DNA from: Glandiceps talaboti | Lineage: Eukaryota > Hemichordata > Enteropneusta > Spengelidae | Direction: 5' to 3' | Length of the DNA: 35,000 nt | Assembly (NCBI RefSeq): GCF_964340395.1 | Contig: NC_135557.1 | Span: forward strand, 23,063,725 to 23,098,724 | In this document: one piece after another, positions 1 through 10,944 of the stretch | Numbering within the stretch: position 1 is the stretch's first letter | Layout: each line of letters begins with the position of its first letter | Notes under the pieces: model-generated | The model's input: the letters and a program-made list of their open reading frames with translations, nothing else | Database searches by the model: none | What the model was told of the DNA's origin: nothing | Translations under genes and position numbers: made by a program

Positions 1-651
1 AGTAAGTGTTACGTTTTTAAAAGTACTGCTTACACTTGCAGGTGAACTACAATGGTTCTATTTTTGACTTGGCGTTATTGTCTAGAACAATTTCCGTGTA
101 CCTTCGATTTCAAGGCGATGCATCCAGGAAGTGTACCTGCCTGTAATTATAAGAAATATCGGACGAATCCTATCGATCACAATTCAACTGTAACGTCCCT
201 ATATATGTATGACTCGTCTATTTTGCGGGAATGTGATGTATTCCGATGAATGTTTAAGTAGAGTTATGTAAAACCAAGTTACATAAATCATGCATATCTT
301 TAACCATACGGAATCAATTACATGAAATCATACAGTGTCTTTGGACAGTTACGTACAAACTTAATAGGAATAAACACTACGCAGTCGATGTCGCCACTAC
401 TTTCTTTTCTGTTACTAGTCGGTAATGTATCACAATATTGATCTTGAACCGTTGTTATATATTTACTTTCCCATATTTCAATCACACTTGGACAATCTCT
501 TTCGCTCTTCTGTCCCGTTAGGTACTCTAATTTACATCAATGAATACCATGCATTCGTTATTTGCACGGTTCATCGGTTTATTATACATTATATAATTAT
601 TAGAGTAGTTGTAGTCCATAATTTTCATAATTGATAATGTAACGAGGTCGT

Positions 652-684
<33 letters not shown>

Positions 685-1174
685 GCAACTACTACAACTA
701 CAACAATAACAGCAGCAGCAACAACATTAACAACAGAAACTAAAACAAAACACAACAACAACGTAGCAACAGCAACAGCAACAGAAACAACAAATATCAT
801 GTTTGTTGTGTTCACACTGGCAAATGAACTGCATTTTGTCATATATTTTTTTCTGAAATGATGTGTACAATTCAGCGACACTGGCCATAATACGGAGTTC
901 ATGGTAAGGTGCAAACAATAAATACATCACACTATTAGTGTTCCAATGACGGACTGAACAGTCATGTAATCGAACATGTCTATTTCCAATAGTAGTGTTC
1001 ATAATTATAATTATCACATCATTATCCAAATACAGATTCATTGATCAATAATTTTGAGATACATCACTTTGTGTATGAAATCCGTATGATGGCCAGTGTT
1101 GCTGATTGTTATACCTCATCTCATAGAAACTACGTATGCATGCTCGTGAATATCCTGTTGTTGGTTTCTTACAG
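1..1174. other. Left-end non-coding stretch (intron or upstream of the Ig gene)
   Basis: No exon can be supported here. The first bases (AGTAAGT) look like a splice donor cut by the window edge. A candidate acceptor at 41 (cttgcag) opens into frames that stop within about 100 bases and has no matching donor. A CAA-type microsatellite lies at about 651-800. The signal-peptide exon of the gene that follows is probably left of the window. Confidence 0.5.
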
Positions 1175-1486
1175 CACTGTCCCTTGAATTCAAGGAGGAA
1201 CCCATTGAGACCATCGCTTTACTGAACCAATCGACACAAATCAATTGTAGTTTCACTGGCCGTACCACTGAGTCTGGGAAGTGGTACATCCATGAAACAT
1301 TGGGATTTCGGTTGTTAGCTGCTGATCCAACTGTATATGATTCAAATTATGAAGTGAATTTTACTGACATTGGAGATCAGTATACCTTTAATCTACACAT
1401 ACCGTATGTTACTGCAAACATGGAGTTTAGTCATGAATGTCGAAGCACAGCAAGCCTAAGAAAAACAGTACCATTGCATGTTGTAG
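1175..1486 (+). CDS. Ig exon 1, V-like domain
   Basis: Acceptor ttcttacag, donor GTAGGTAAGT; phase 1 at both ends; 104 codons. Core features are INCSF (B-strand Cys), GKWY (C-strand Trp) and HECRS (F-strand Cys). The wide Cys-Cys spacing and the absence of the VQY ending set it apart from the later exons. It is the outermost domain visible and may be a ligand-facing V-set domain. N-x-S/T sites include NQST and NFTD. Confidence 0.75.
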
Positions 1487-1565
1487 GTAAGTCATTTGTG
1501 TATATTCTGAGAATAACAAGTTTTGATCCCTCTAGGGTTAAATCAGATAGAGCCAAAATGCCTGT

Positions 1566-1872
1566 ATCTATTCTATTCTATTCTATTCTATTCTATTCTA
1601 TTCTATTCTATTCTATTCTATTCTATTCTATTCTATTCTATTCTATTTTATTCTATTCTATTTTATTCTATTTTATTCTATTCTATTCTATTCTATTCTA
1701 TTCTAATCTAATCCAATCTAATCTAATCTAATTAATCTAATCTAATATAATCCAATCTAATCTAATCTAATTAATCTAATATAATACAATCTAATCAATC
1801 TAATCTAATCTAATCAATCTAATGTAAGCTAATATAATCTAACCTAATCTAATCTAATTTAATCTAATCTAT
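1566..1872. repeat. (ATTCT)n microsatellite decaying into (TAATC)n
   Basis: About 145 bases of near-perfect TTCTA pentamers are followed by about 160 bases of degenerate TAATC-type pentamers, in the intron after Ig exon 1. The gradient suggests an old array with a younger expanded end. Confidence 0.95.
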
Positions 1873-2136
1873 ATCATAATATAAAATATCCAATAATCGG
1901 TATCTGGAATTTTCATATAGACCACATAAAATACAACTTACAGACAGTTTCAAATACGTTTTAAAGAATGCCTTTAATGTACAATTTTCATGAATTTAGT
2001 ATCACCATTATTAATCATTAAACATACATTTATAGTTATCAATATCCCATGTTGCACAGTCTTGTTATATCTTCCATTTCAATTTGTATAATTACCTAAA
2101 TCTGATGATTTTGAAATATGTTTCATTTTATTGCAG

Positions 2137-2424
2137 GTGAGAGCCCAACCTATGACGTCAGTCCATCTAGTAGGGTTGTGACTGGAAATGCTATAACAAT
2201 CACATGTACCATGACGAAGGCTGTACCACCAGGTGATCTAGTAATCTTGATGGATAATGACATACTGGCATCTGTAAACCAAACTAGTACAACTTTAGTT
2301 ACACGTGGGGTCGGTAAAGAAAACAATGGTAGTGTGGTCACCTGTTGTTTACTCTATGAAACCCTACCACCCCCCGAAGACAAACAATTGAATTGTGCTG
2401 AAGAAACCGTTATGATTGTCGAAT
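2137..2424 (+). CDS. Ig exon 2, divergent Ig domain
   Basis: Acceptor ttattgcag, donor GAATGTAAGT; phase 1 at both ends; 96 codons. Has an ITCTM B-strand Cys and an SVVTCC F-strand region with a doubled Cys, plus a further Cys in QLNCAEE, so an extra disulfide is possible. No typical C-strand Trp is present (VILMDN). Its proline-rich start (GESPTYDVSP) continues the split Gly codon from exon 1. Confidence 0.75.
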
Positions 2425-2758
2425 GTAAGTATTGTTGTGGTATTTCTTCTAACACAACTGTTATAATCATTTGTGCTTTCACAAGTCAGTATTCTTTATT
2501 ATCTAATTTGGAATTCTTAAGGATGACTCTAAAGATGACAAACCACAAGACAGAACTCTTATTTAAATATAATACATGATCGACATATCATAATGAAGGT
2601 TAATTACATGATTACTCAAACAATTGAAGAGAAAACCACTTACAGACGTGGTTGCATAGACAACCTAATATACACTCGTTTTGTGCTCTCATGTCATACA
2701 ATTACTATTCAGTAATAACCAAATTGGCAATTCTTGTGTACAAATCATCCACTCATTA

Positions 2759-3033
2759 GCCCCATCTACACGGCACTAAAAATCCTACCTGAGGTAGGAA
2801 TCAGGATAGTTTGAAGCCTGTGTAGACGCAAACGCGTCCTGAAACCGTCCTGGCTTAGGACACCTTTGAGAGGTTTCCTGAACCCCCCCCCCCCCCGACT
2901 TCGTCCTATGTACTGCCATGACGGAACGCGCGACATCTGCGCTGTAACCTTCCTACGTGTAGATATAAATCTATCCTACCTCAGGTAGCACTTAGGACTG
3001 TCTCAGGTAGGACGATCTATGTGTAGATGGGGC
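2759..3033. mobile_element. 275-bp MITE with 13-bp terminal inverted repeats and TA duplication
   Basis: GCCCCATCTACAC at the left end is mirrored exactly by GTGTAGATGGGGC at the right end, and TA flanks both sides. Subterminal CCTACCTGAGGTAGG-type motifs also pair between the arms. The element contains a 14-base C run (2883-2896) and is more GC-rich than its surroundings. No coding potential. TA duplication fits a Tc1/mariner-type non-autonomous element. Confidence 0.85.
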
Positions 3034-3301
3034 TATTTTTGTTGTTTTCCTCCTATGTATACATTCACTGCTTCGGCTTGAGCATCATCAAATTATTGGT
3101 AAAGAGTGCTAACCGTTATGCAGTCACTATAACTGTGACATTGCCCTCGCTGACATGTCTTTCTATTCACATTTAGTAAAAGGCTATCTATATACATGGA
3201 ATCACACCAACAATTGAATATTAAACATATCATGATGAAAAAAAGACGAAATTAAATAAATGATGACAAATAAATATTAAAATGAAAATTAATTATAAAC
3301 T

Positions 3302-3411
3302 GATATATTAAATAGACTATATAACATTTACCTGTATAGATCCACATGTTGTAACTAATATATTAAATAGACTTTATAACATTTACATCTACAGATCCAC
3401 CAGTGGTAAAC
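3302..3411. repeat. 55-bp imperfect tandem duplication across the exon 3 acceptor
   Basis: About 55 bases starting at 3302 recur at 3357. Both copies include ATATTAAATAGAC, TATAACATTTAC and an AGATCCAC acceptor-exon junction. The upstream copy carries a decoy acceptor (AG at 3338-3339). Using it would shift the frame by one base and meet a stop soon after. Confidence 0.85.
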
Positions 3412-3670
3412 ATTACCAGTGAATCAGATAACTTCGCAATTGAAGGGAATGATTTTATTGCTGAATGTGTCATCACTGAAGAAGGACAACCACGACAGAT
3501 TGACCACTGGTATTGGGTAGGTCCTAATGATGTAATATTTAACGGTAAATATATACGGTTACCAAGTATATCAAGATCACAGAGTGCTACTTACACGTGT
3601 TATGCATCGAATACTTACCATGATGGCACGAATGGTACAGGAACAGCAAGAATTGAAGTCATCGTACAGT
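3395..3670 (+). CDS. Ig exon 3
   Basis: Acceptor catctacag, donor CAGTGTAAGT; phase 1-1; 92 codons. Starts (Y)PPVVN. Core residues are FIAECV, HWYWVG and ATYTCYASNTYHDG, ending VIVQ. It is the same length as exon 4 and shares its NTYHD(G/D)TNG motif, so the two form an adjacent duplicate pair. Confidence 0.92.
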
Positions 3671-4026
3671 GTAAGTAGTTAGTTTAAATTTATACATTCG
3701 AAAATATTACGAATTAAAGGTGCTTGGTTAATTTCTACAGTGTGTTTACAAACTGCCCATTGTCTTTAAAGTCGTTTTCCACACTTCTTTTCTAAATATT
3801 TACACGTTGCAAGAATGAAAACCCGTGATAACCCCTGCTTAAATCGCGAGTGAAACATTTAAACGTGTTCCTATGGTAACACCCATGGTGAAGACCCATA
3901 TCAAGAGCCCAACCTTTTTAATTTAAAATGTGTACAATTTTTTTTCTTTGTTATAAATATCTTACAAAACGATCATATTGCTGAGCCAATTGTTATAGTT
4001 AAAGTAAGATTCACTCCACGTTCTAG

Positions 4027-4302
4027 ATCCACCGGTCGTACAAATTAATGTTACATATTCATCGACTATACTAGAAGGTATGGATTTTCAATCAAAATGC
4101 TACGTGACAGACGATGGCTATCCACCGGTCGTCGATAACTTGTTTTGGGAACTACCAGATGGAAATCAGTACACCGGTCAATTTCTGCACTTGGTCTCGC
4201 TTTCAAGAATGGATGTGGGAAGGTACACATGTGTTGCGCGAAACACATACCACGATGACACGAATGGAATAGCTATAGCATATCAAGAATTGGATGTACA
4301 AT
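4027..4302 (+). CDS. Ig exon 4
   Basis: Acceptor cgttctag, donor CAATGTAAGT; phase 1-1; 92 codons. Starts (Y)PPVVQ. Core residues are FQSKCY, NLFWEL and GRYTCVARNTYHDD, ending ELDVQ. Sister of exon 3 by length and by the NTYHDDTNG loop after the F-strand Cys. Confidence 0.92.
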
Positions 4303-4440
4303 GTAAGTATGGACGATCTGGTTATTATTTCTACCTTCCGTATCTGACATTTAAATCACCAGTAAAGACAGATTGAATTTAAGGTTTCGATATATCGTTT
4401 GTATTTAGTGACAGTAAAGATAACACAACATTCTCCGTAA

Positions 4441-4757
4441 GGCCTACTAAAAAAGCTGTGATTACGATTTGCTCAACTTTAGAATAGGTGGGGTAGGTAG
4501 ATTTTTTATTTTATTAAATTATATCTCTTTTTTTCATGTGTGAGTGTCTAGTTCAGGTAGTTATGTTTTCCGTTGTTTTCCATATGTTCTCTGTTTTATT
4601 GGTTTCTTCCCATCAGATGTATATCCATTACAGATTAGAAGAACAGCTTCCACTCTCTTTCTTTCCTTCTCGAATATGTAAAATAAAAGTTTAGGATCGG
4701 CAGTGAAAGACTAGTTGGGGTCGGGTAAACGGAACAAAAAATTATTATTAGGCCTAC
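4441..4757 (+). repeat. Interspersed repeat, copy 1
   Basis: Begins GGCCTACTAAAAAA and ends TTAGGCCTAC. The interior matches the reverse complement of 21,289-21,680 over its whole length, for example GAGTGTCTAGTYCAGG, AGTTATGTTTTC and CATCAGATGTA. Ends carry a short inverted GGCCTA/TAGGCC. No coding potential; a non-autonomous DNA transposon or SINE-like family. Confidence 0.8.
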
Positions 4758-5097
4758 GAAAGCATTAATACACCTCAAAGTTCTGGTCAGATACGTACAA
4801 ATTGATGAAAGGAAAACATGTAACTTTGTTTTCGAGTAAATGTAAATGTAAACATTATGGCATGGTTCATTACATCAAGCGAATAGTGCTCCCTTCATTC
4901 ACAGATAAAAGTATTTTCCTTGCGCTTCATCGAACGTATAATTAACTAAGGCTGGTAAGTACGTACGTCAATACATGTATAAAATTACATTTTTGAGTTT
5001 TTATTTAGAGTAATGACCATTTTAAGATTTTGACTGCAAATGCTACAAAGATATATCCATTTTTCCCCGCCCCTAAATATTATTTACCTTTATATAG

Positions 5098-5364
5098 ATT
5101 ATCCAAATATTACCATTCTCGAAGAAAGCGACGGAAAGGTCATCAGAGGTCAGGATTATCAGGCCAGGTGTGACGTTGATGCCAACCCTTCAGCTGATGT
5201 GGTATGGGACTTCTCAAACGATAATGTTATGATTGACACACCACTACTTGCTATCAGCAATGTAGATTTACAACATTCAGGAAATTACACATGCATAGCT
5301 AATAATACTGTGTTTACTGGGGACCATGGCACGGCAACAGAATCTCTGTATCTGGATGTACAAT
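5098..5364 (+). CDS. Ig exon 5 (alpha subtype)
   Basis: Acceptor tatatag, donor CAATGTAAGA; phase 1-1; 89 codons. Core residues are YQARCDVDANPSADVVWD and GNYTCIANNTVF, ending LDVQ. The CxVDANPxADxxW signature is shared with exons 8 and 10. The NNT sequon after the F-strand Cys is a predicted N-glycan site. Confidence 0.9.
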
Positions 5365-5450
5365 GTAAGAATAACCTTTGACCTTTCTTAGCGACAATTT
5401 ATGGTTCACCCTGCCAACCTAAAAGGAAAGTGAATACATGCAAATGAATA

Positions 5451-5470
5451 CAACAAGTTTAAACTTGTTG
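5451..5470. repeat. 20-bp perfect palindrome
   Basis: CAACAAGTTTAAACTTGTTG is its own reverse complement, lying 86 bases past the exon 5 donor. Little else is visible in the intron 5365-6001. Confidence 0.9.
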
Positions 5471-6001
5471 AAAGGTGTATCCAATCTATATAAATTAGTG
5501 AATGGAGATAAATCATACGCCCAAACACCTATGTATGCACATCAAAATTATCAAAGACAGAGACAAAGAAGGAACTGAAACGTAGTGAAGCATATATTAA
5601 CCATTTATCCTTGTAACCCTTGACCTTTACCCATCAATCTTTAGCTGACGGCAACAACTAGCTATTCCTTCAGGTCGATTGGTTAGTTCTAGCTTCCCGT
5701 ATGATAAACGTTGCCTATCAGTGGAGATATCAGGAATCTATTGGATATGTTGCTCTGAACCAGCTTTTTCTCAAACTTTGACAAACAACTGAGATTCACA
5801 CCTACATTGTCATCCGAATCCGAACTTGGCCTTTAATAAGTACGCAGGGCCATCAATATAGGAAATATGGACTTTATTGAAATTGTCACATACGTATAAC
5901 CAATAGTAAATCATGAACATAAAAAATAAATGACAACATGTTATTCCTCACAGTATATTACTTTCCCCTGATCATATGGTTATATTATATTGATCCTCTA
6001 G

Positions 6002-6265
6002 ACCTAAATAAACCAACTATAGATGACAGTAGTTCAGCAAAGGTCATCGAAGGTCAACAGTACTACGCTATGTGTTCGGCAGAGTCCAACCCTAGACATG
6101 ATATATATTGGTCTTTACGTGGAGAAGCTACTCTGTACAATGGTCTATTAGATATTAGAGTAGCTAATAGAAACGACAGTGGTACATACACGTGTATTGT
6201 TAATACTACATTCTGGAATGAAGAATCTGAAAATAAGTCATCTGCTATATTTTTGGATGTTGAGT
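6002..6265 (+). CDS. Ig exon 6 (beta subtype)
   Basis: Acceptor gatcctctag, donor GAGTGTAAGT; phase 1-1; 88 codons. Core residues are KVIEGQQYYAMC, DIYWSL and DSGTYTCIVNTTFWNE, ending LDVE. First member of the beta subtype (KVIEG, YYAxC, DSGxYTCxxNTT) that fills the rest of the array. Confidence 0.92.
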
Positions 6266-6559
6266 GTAAGTAGCAATTAATAAAATTATGAAAATCACCA
6301 TTGTTATTATCAATATAATCAACATATTCATTTTAAGTTGATATTGCATGTATATTTCTACACAGTTCAACACACACACCAACCCACAGGCACAGACTGG
6401 CAGACATTGAAAAACAGAGAGAAAAACAGATAGGCAGAGAGACGGACAAACAGACGCACACACACATATACATATATAACCAGACATTAATTTCCTGTGT
6501 ATTTCGTATGTCTTTGTGTCTGTGTATCGCTCTGACTGCCTCGTCTCCGACTGTCTGTC

Positions 6560-6679
6560 ACTGACTCACTGACTCACTCACTTTCACTCCCTCACTCACT
6601 CACTCCCTCACTCACTCACTCACTCACTCACTCACTCACTCACTCACTCACTCACTCACTCACTCACTCACTCACTCAC

Positions 6680-6722
<43 letters not shown>
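6560..6722. repeat. (ACTC)n and (TGTC)n microsatellites
   Basis: Roughly 120 bases of CACT tetramers pass directly into about 44 bases of GTCT tetramers, in the intron between Ig exons 6 and 7. Confidence 0.95.
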
Positions 6723-7007
6723 GTCTTATAATTATCACTTTCCATATTCTACCTCGTATATAATTATCGTCGATTATGTCAGTTTGTCTTTTATAAGGTT
6801 GTTATTTTCCTTTCTAATTTGTCATATTTTTCAGCACGTTCATATCACAATTCTTGTATTTCCCATTTAGTGGGTGTGATATACAATAATTGGATAATTT
6901 TCAAAATGAAATGAAAGGTCAAGTCCAAAGTACAATGATTGATATTCAATTATAAACCAATGGTAATGTTCTACATATTTGTTATGACATAACTCTTTCT
7001 TTCACAG

Positions 7008-7271
7008 ATGTATCTGAACCAATTATATATGACGTCACGGATGGAAAGGTTATCGAAGGTGAAAGTTATTACGCTAATTGTTCCACTGATACCAATCCCG
7101 TTGGTAGAACATTTTGGACTTCTCCCCAGGGTGTTGAAACTGACAACGATGACCTTGAAATAATTGGATCGAGTAGAGGTGATAGTGGTAACTATGTGTG
7201 TACTACTAATACCACTTACTGGAATGGACAACATGCAATAACAAATACCACTGTCTATGTAGACGTTCAAT
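7008..7271 (+). CDS. Ig exon 7 (beta subtype)
   Basis: Acceptor tttcacag, donor CAATGTAAGT; phase 1-1; 88 codons. Starts (Y)VSEPIIYD. Core residues are KVIEGESYYANCS, RTFWTS and DSGNYVCTTNTTYWNG, ending VDVQ. Carries an N-C-S sequon on the B-strand Cys and NTT after the F-strand Cys. Confidence 0.92.
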
Positions 7272-7666
7272 GTAAGTATGGCCATTTCTACAAACCAATT
7301 CGAAACCATTCACAGGGTTTTACATTGTCTAAGCTTGTGCCAAGGGTTGTAACGTTATATGTTTTATTTGCAATTTGTTATTTATTGTTGTCATCAATCG
7401 AAACTATCGTAAACATAGTTTGAATAGTTTAGATAGACATATAACTGAAGTCAGATATATTTTTAGACGTAATATTTACCAGTTATAAATCATCTTATCA
7501 TTACACACAGTTACGTGCTTCTGAAATAATATGTACATGGAGGCACAGATAAGTAAGATAGCAATTTCAGGCAACTATTAATATTATGAATTTATACTTG
7601 TATAGAGTTTGATATTTTACAGACACTTTAAGACATAAATGCCACGAAATAATTATTGACATGTTT

Positions 7667-7786
7667 TTGTTTGTTTGTTTGTTTGTTTGTTTGTTTGTTT
7701 GTTTGTTTCTGTTTGTTTGTTTCTGTTTGTTTGTTTGTTTGTTTGTTTGTTTGTTTGTTTGTTTGTTTGTTTGTTTGTTTGTTTGT
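7667..7786. repeat. (TTTG)n microsatellite
   Basis: About 120 bases of GTTT tetramers with two CTG interruptions, ending about 80 bases before the acceptor of Ig exon 8. Confidence 0.95.
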
Positions 7787-7866
7787 TGTTCTTTTTTCAA
7801 CGAGCTAATATAACTCTTCTGTAGCTGTTCTTTTGTTAATTTTCGTGCCATGCCATATTTGTACAG

Positions 7867-8133
7867 ATCAACCATATGTAGACATCGTCGATAATAGTAA
7901 TGGCAGAGTAATTGTAAACCAACCATACACAGCATACTGTAGAGTTGATGCCAATCCAGCAGCTGACATAACATGGGAGGATGATACTGGTAACGTTAAT
8001 ACACAAGACACTGAGTTGGTTATCAATAACGCTCAAAGACATCATGCAGGAATCTATACATGCAGAGCCAATAACACGTTTTATAATGGTGATCTTGGAC
8101 TTGGAGAGGCGTTCGTGATATTGGATGTACAAT
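7867..8133 (+). CDS. Ig exon 8 (alpha subtype)
   Basis: Acceptor tttgtacag, donor CAATGTAAGT; phase 1-1; 89 codons. Starts (Y)QPYVDI. Core residues are YTAYCRVDANPAADITWE and GIYTCRANNTFYNG, ending LDVQ. The NGRVIVNQPY start, the VDANP stretch and the 267-base length pair it with exons 5 and 10. Confidence 0.93.
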
Positions 8134-8211
8134 GTAAGTTTTTTCTAATTATATTAATTAATTAACATGATGCGACTCTATATTATATACAGAAATGTCT
8201 AGATAACTCAC

Positions 8212-8213
<2 letters not shown>

Positions 8214-8291
<78 letters not shown>
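8214..8291. repeat. (GA)n microsatellite
   Basis: Unbroken AG dinucleotides for about 78 bases in the short intron before Ig exon 9. A purine-only strand of this length can form triplex DNA. Confidence 0.97.
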
Positions 8292-8294
<3 letters not shown>

Positions 8295-8384
8295 TAAAAA
8301 AAAATTGTGTAACTATTAATAAAGCCCCTTTTCAAACTCTGTCATAATATTTCACAATTTTTTCTACTTCTACTTTCACCTTAG

Positions 8385-8648
8385 ACATCTCAATTCCAGT
8401 TATTTATTATAAAAATAATGGAAAAGTCATCGAAGGTCTGCCTTATTATGCTAACTGTTCTACCGATGCGAACCCAAATGCCAATCTGTATTGGTCATAC
8501 CCAGGTGGTCGAGTCACCCTTCGCCATGACATTGACATTGCATATTCCGACAAAACAGATAGTGGTACATACATATGTATGGCTAATACCACATTCTGGG
8601 ATGGTGACAGAGGCAGCCAATCATCGGAGTTGTATATAGATGTACAAT
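8385..8648 (+). CDS. Ig exon 9 (beta subtype)
   Basis: Acceptor caccttag, donor CAATGTAAGT; phase 1-1; 88 codons. Core residues are KVIEGLPYYANCS, NLYWSY and DSGTYICMANTTFWDG, ending IDVQ. Only 251 bases separate it from exon 8; the two form an alpha-beta pair. Confidence 0.92.
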
Positions 8649-9037
8649 GTAAGTTTATATGGCAAATACTCTATTCTGTTTTATAATAGCCCAACTTGGA
8701 GTTTGTTTCCATGACAACAATGTAATGATCATTAAAATATTCAGATTAACTTTCTGAGGTTAATAATAACATCAATATCAAAGCATAGAAAGGAACCTTG
8801 TAGGATAGATATTACCATTTGAAGGACCTAATCCTATGTACTCACAGTGACTAATTGTATGCTCTCTCACGTCAGGTTGTGAAGTGCTAGAATACATTAG
8901 AACTCAAGCACTTAAAAGACTTTACTTTACTTTGATATCCAGGAGTTTGTTTCCCCTTACACCGATATTGCCAACTATATGGAATAACGGTAGTATGTTT
9001 AAATAATGGTTTAATCCTCCACTTTTAAAAAACCCAG

Positions 9038-9304
9038 ATGAACCGTACGTATCAATTGATGATGACAGTAATGGCAAAGTTATCATAGGACAACCCTATC
9101 AAGCTACCTGCAACGTTGATGCCAATCCACGGGCAAATATCACATGGGAAAACATTGACGACAACTTTAGAGTGCATGACACCATATTAGCAATACAAAA
9201 TGCTACTTTAGACAACGCTGGTAATTACACATGTAAGGCCAAAAATCAGATGTACACCGGTGACATCAGGCAAGGGGAGGATACTATCACCTTAGATGTA
9301 CAAT
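9038..9304 (+). CDS. Ig exon 10 (alpha subtype)
   Basis: Acceptor aaacccag, donor CAATGTAAGT; phase 1-1; 89 codons. It was located from splice sites and frame. Core residues are YQATCNVDANPRANITWE and GNYTCKAKNQMYTG, ending LDVQ. It lacks the NTT/NNT sequon found after the F-strand Cys in its neighbours (KNQM instead). Confidence 0.92.
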
Positions 9305-9621
9305 GTAAGTTTTATTTTATATGAATACATTTTAACATATCTTTATGTATGAACTGTTGTAGCAGTTTACACTCACAGAGAAAAAGATAATTTACCTGCT
9401 AAAAGTGAAGCAGGGAAACTTACACTACTCAAATAAAGCATGCGACACAGATCAAGCAATGCATTTGCAAATCAACACATACCATGTTTACATTATGTTG
9501 TTAACTTTTACATACCTGCGACTTTGTGGCATTTATTGCCTCTGCTCTATTTACACCGACCACATTACTTTATGTACTAATATGACCTTCTCTTGAACCC
9601 CGGACAACTCACTGCAAATAG

Positions 9622-9888
9622 ACATAATGAAGCCAGTTATTTACGATGGACTTAATAAAGGTAAGGTTATCGAAGGTCAACAATACTATGCTACTTGCAT
9701 AGCCGAGGCTAACCCGGTGTCAGAAATATCTTGGTTACTGCCTAGTGGGGAGACGCAGCACACATATGAACTGACTGTTACAGAAGCTGGTAGAAGTAAT
9801 GTGGGTGTATACACATGTAATGCAAACACCACGTACTGGAACAATGATACAGAGATAAAGTCATCAACCGTAGAGCTTGATGTACAAT
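9622..9888 (+). CDS. Ig exon 11 (beta subtype)
   Basis: Acceptor gcaaatag, donor CAATGTGAGT; phase 1-1; 89 codons. Core residues are KVIEGQQYYATC, EISWLLP and VGVYTCNANTTYWNND, ending LDVQ. The usual DSG before the F strand reads NVG. It forms an alpha-beta pair with exon 10. Confidence 0.92.
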
Positions 9889-10060
9889 GTGAGTAACTGA
9901 AGTAACAACATATAAACATTATCTTTATGTATTATCATATTTAACTAGTATTAATAGTGCACTTTACGATATATATACACTACAGCAGATGAAGGGGCTT
10001 GTACCAAAAGAGCACAAGTCAATTTATGTGTTATTTTTCACTGTTAACAGTTATATTTTC

Positions 10061-10514
10061 ATTCTAAAAGAAAATTTTAATGTAAAATAAATATACATGA
10101 AGTGGAAATTAAGTTAGCTGAAAGTCCAAAAGGAGTACTAAAATGATGTTTGTTTTTGTCATTTTCTAAAAATGGCATATTTCTGAACACTCGTGATGAC
10201 ATTTCTGATAAGTTACTGTTTCTTGTCTTAACCCTTATCTCTTACCATATATATAATGCCGTGGGTGGCGATCGATGGTACCGGATAGTACGGAAAATCG
10301 TAATTTATAGATTTGACTTACGACGAAAATGGTCTTGTGCCAAAATCCGTTGTTTGCTCTTTCCTGTAGAAAAGAAGTAAATTATCAGAAATGACATCAC
10401 GAGTGTTCAGAAATATGCCAAAAACAAACATGATTTTACAACTCCGTTTGGATTCTGCTAACTTAATTTCTACTTTACGGATAATTAATTTACATTAACG
10501 TTTTCTTTTAGAAT
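10061..10514. mobile_element. Foldback/MITE-like element with long inverted arms
   Basis: The left arm (10,061-10,211) and right arm (10,382-10,514) are imperfect reverse complements. Matching segments include ATTCTAAAAGAAAA, GAAATTAAGTTAGC and CATATTTCTGAACACTCGTG. The left arm has about 16 extra bases (near 10,160). The loop between the arms is about 170 bases. No transposase frame. Similarity may extend weakly outwards to about 9,990 and 10,560, so true ends and target duplication are unresolved. Confidence 0.85.
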
Positions 10515-10677
10515 AAGCATTTTTTTACTTAGGCGCTTATAAGCTTTCATCAGATATGGACATTCCGAATGTTTACTTAAACGAGAATGAAACTGTACAT
10601 TTAGCATATGATTATGAAAATGAATTATACATCGAATCATTAGCGTTTAACAGTATTATGTGTTTTATAATTGGCAG

Positions 10678-10944
10678 ATATTTCAGATCCAACGATTTAT
10701 GACGGAAACAGATATGGAAAGGTCATCAAAGGTCGAAGATATTATGCTAATTGTTCAGCTGATTCCAACCCTGTGTCTGGCATTTCATGGCTATCACCGG
10801 ATGGCAATACAATTCATAGTCATGAACTTGACATTATAGTGACAGATAGAGGTGATAGTGGTGTCTATATATGTAGAGCTAATACTTCATTTTGGAATGG
10901 GCAAGAAGAAAACAAGACATCCATAGTTGTCCTGGATGTACAGT
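10678..10944 (+). CDS. Ig exon 12 (beta subtype)
   Basis: Acceptor ttggcag, donor CAGTGTAAGT; phase 1-1; 89 codons. Core residues are KVIKGRRYYANCS, GISWLSP and DSGVYICRANTSFWNG, ending LDVQ. Both the N-C-S and N-T-S sequons are kept. Confidence 0.92.

Noticed and set aside
52-249. 65-codon open frame after a candidate acceptor at 41
   Set aside because: The frame upstream of its ATG is closed by TGA at 43. No donor ends it, and the predicted peptide has no signal-peptide or clear Ig pattern. Read as an exon from 42, all phases stop quickly.
600-1041. Minus-strand open frames rich in Val and Cys
   Set aside because: They are translations of the CAA/TTG microsatellite and neighbouring sequence, not genes.
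6560-6722. Possible CRISPR or telomere-like array
   Set aside because: Uniform tetramers without spacers; an ordinary microsatellite.
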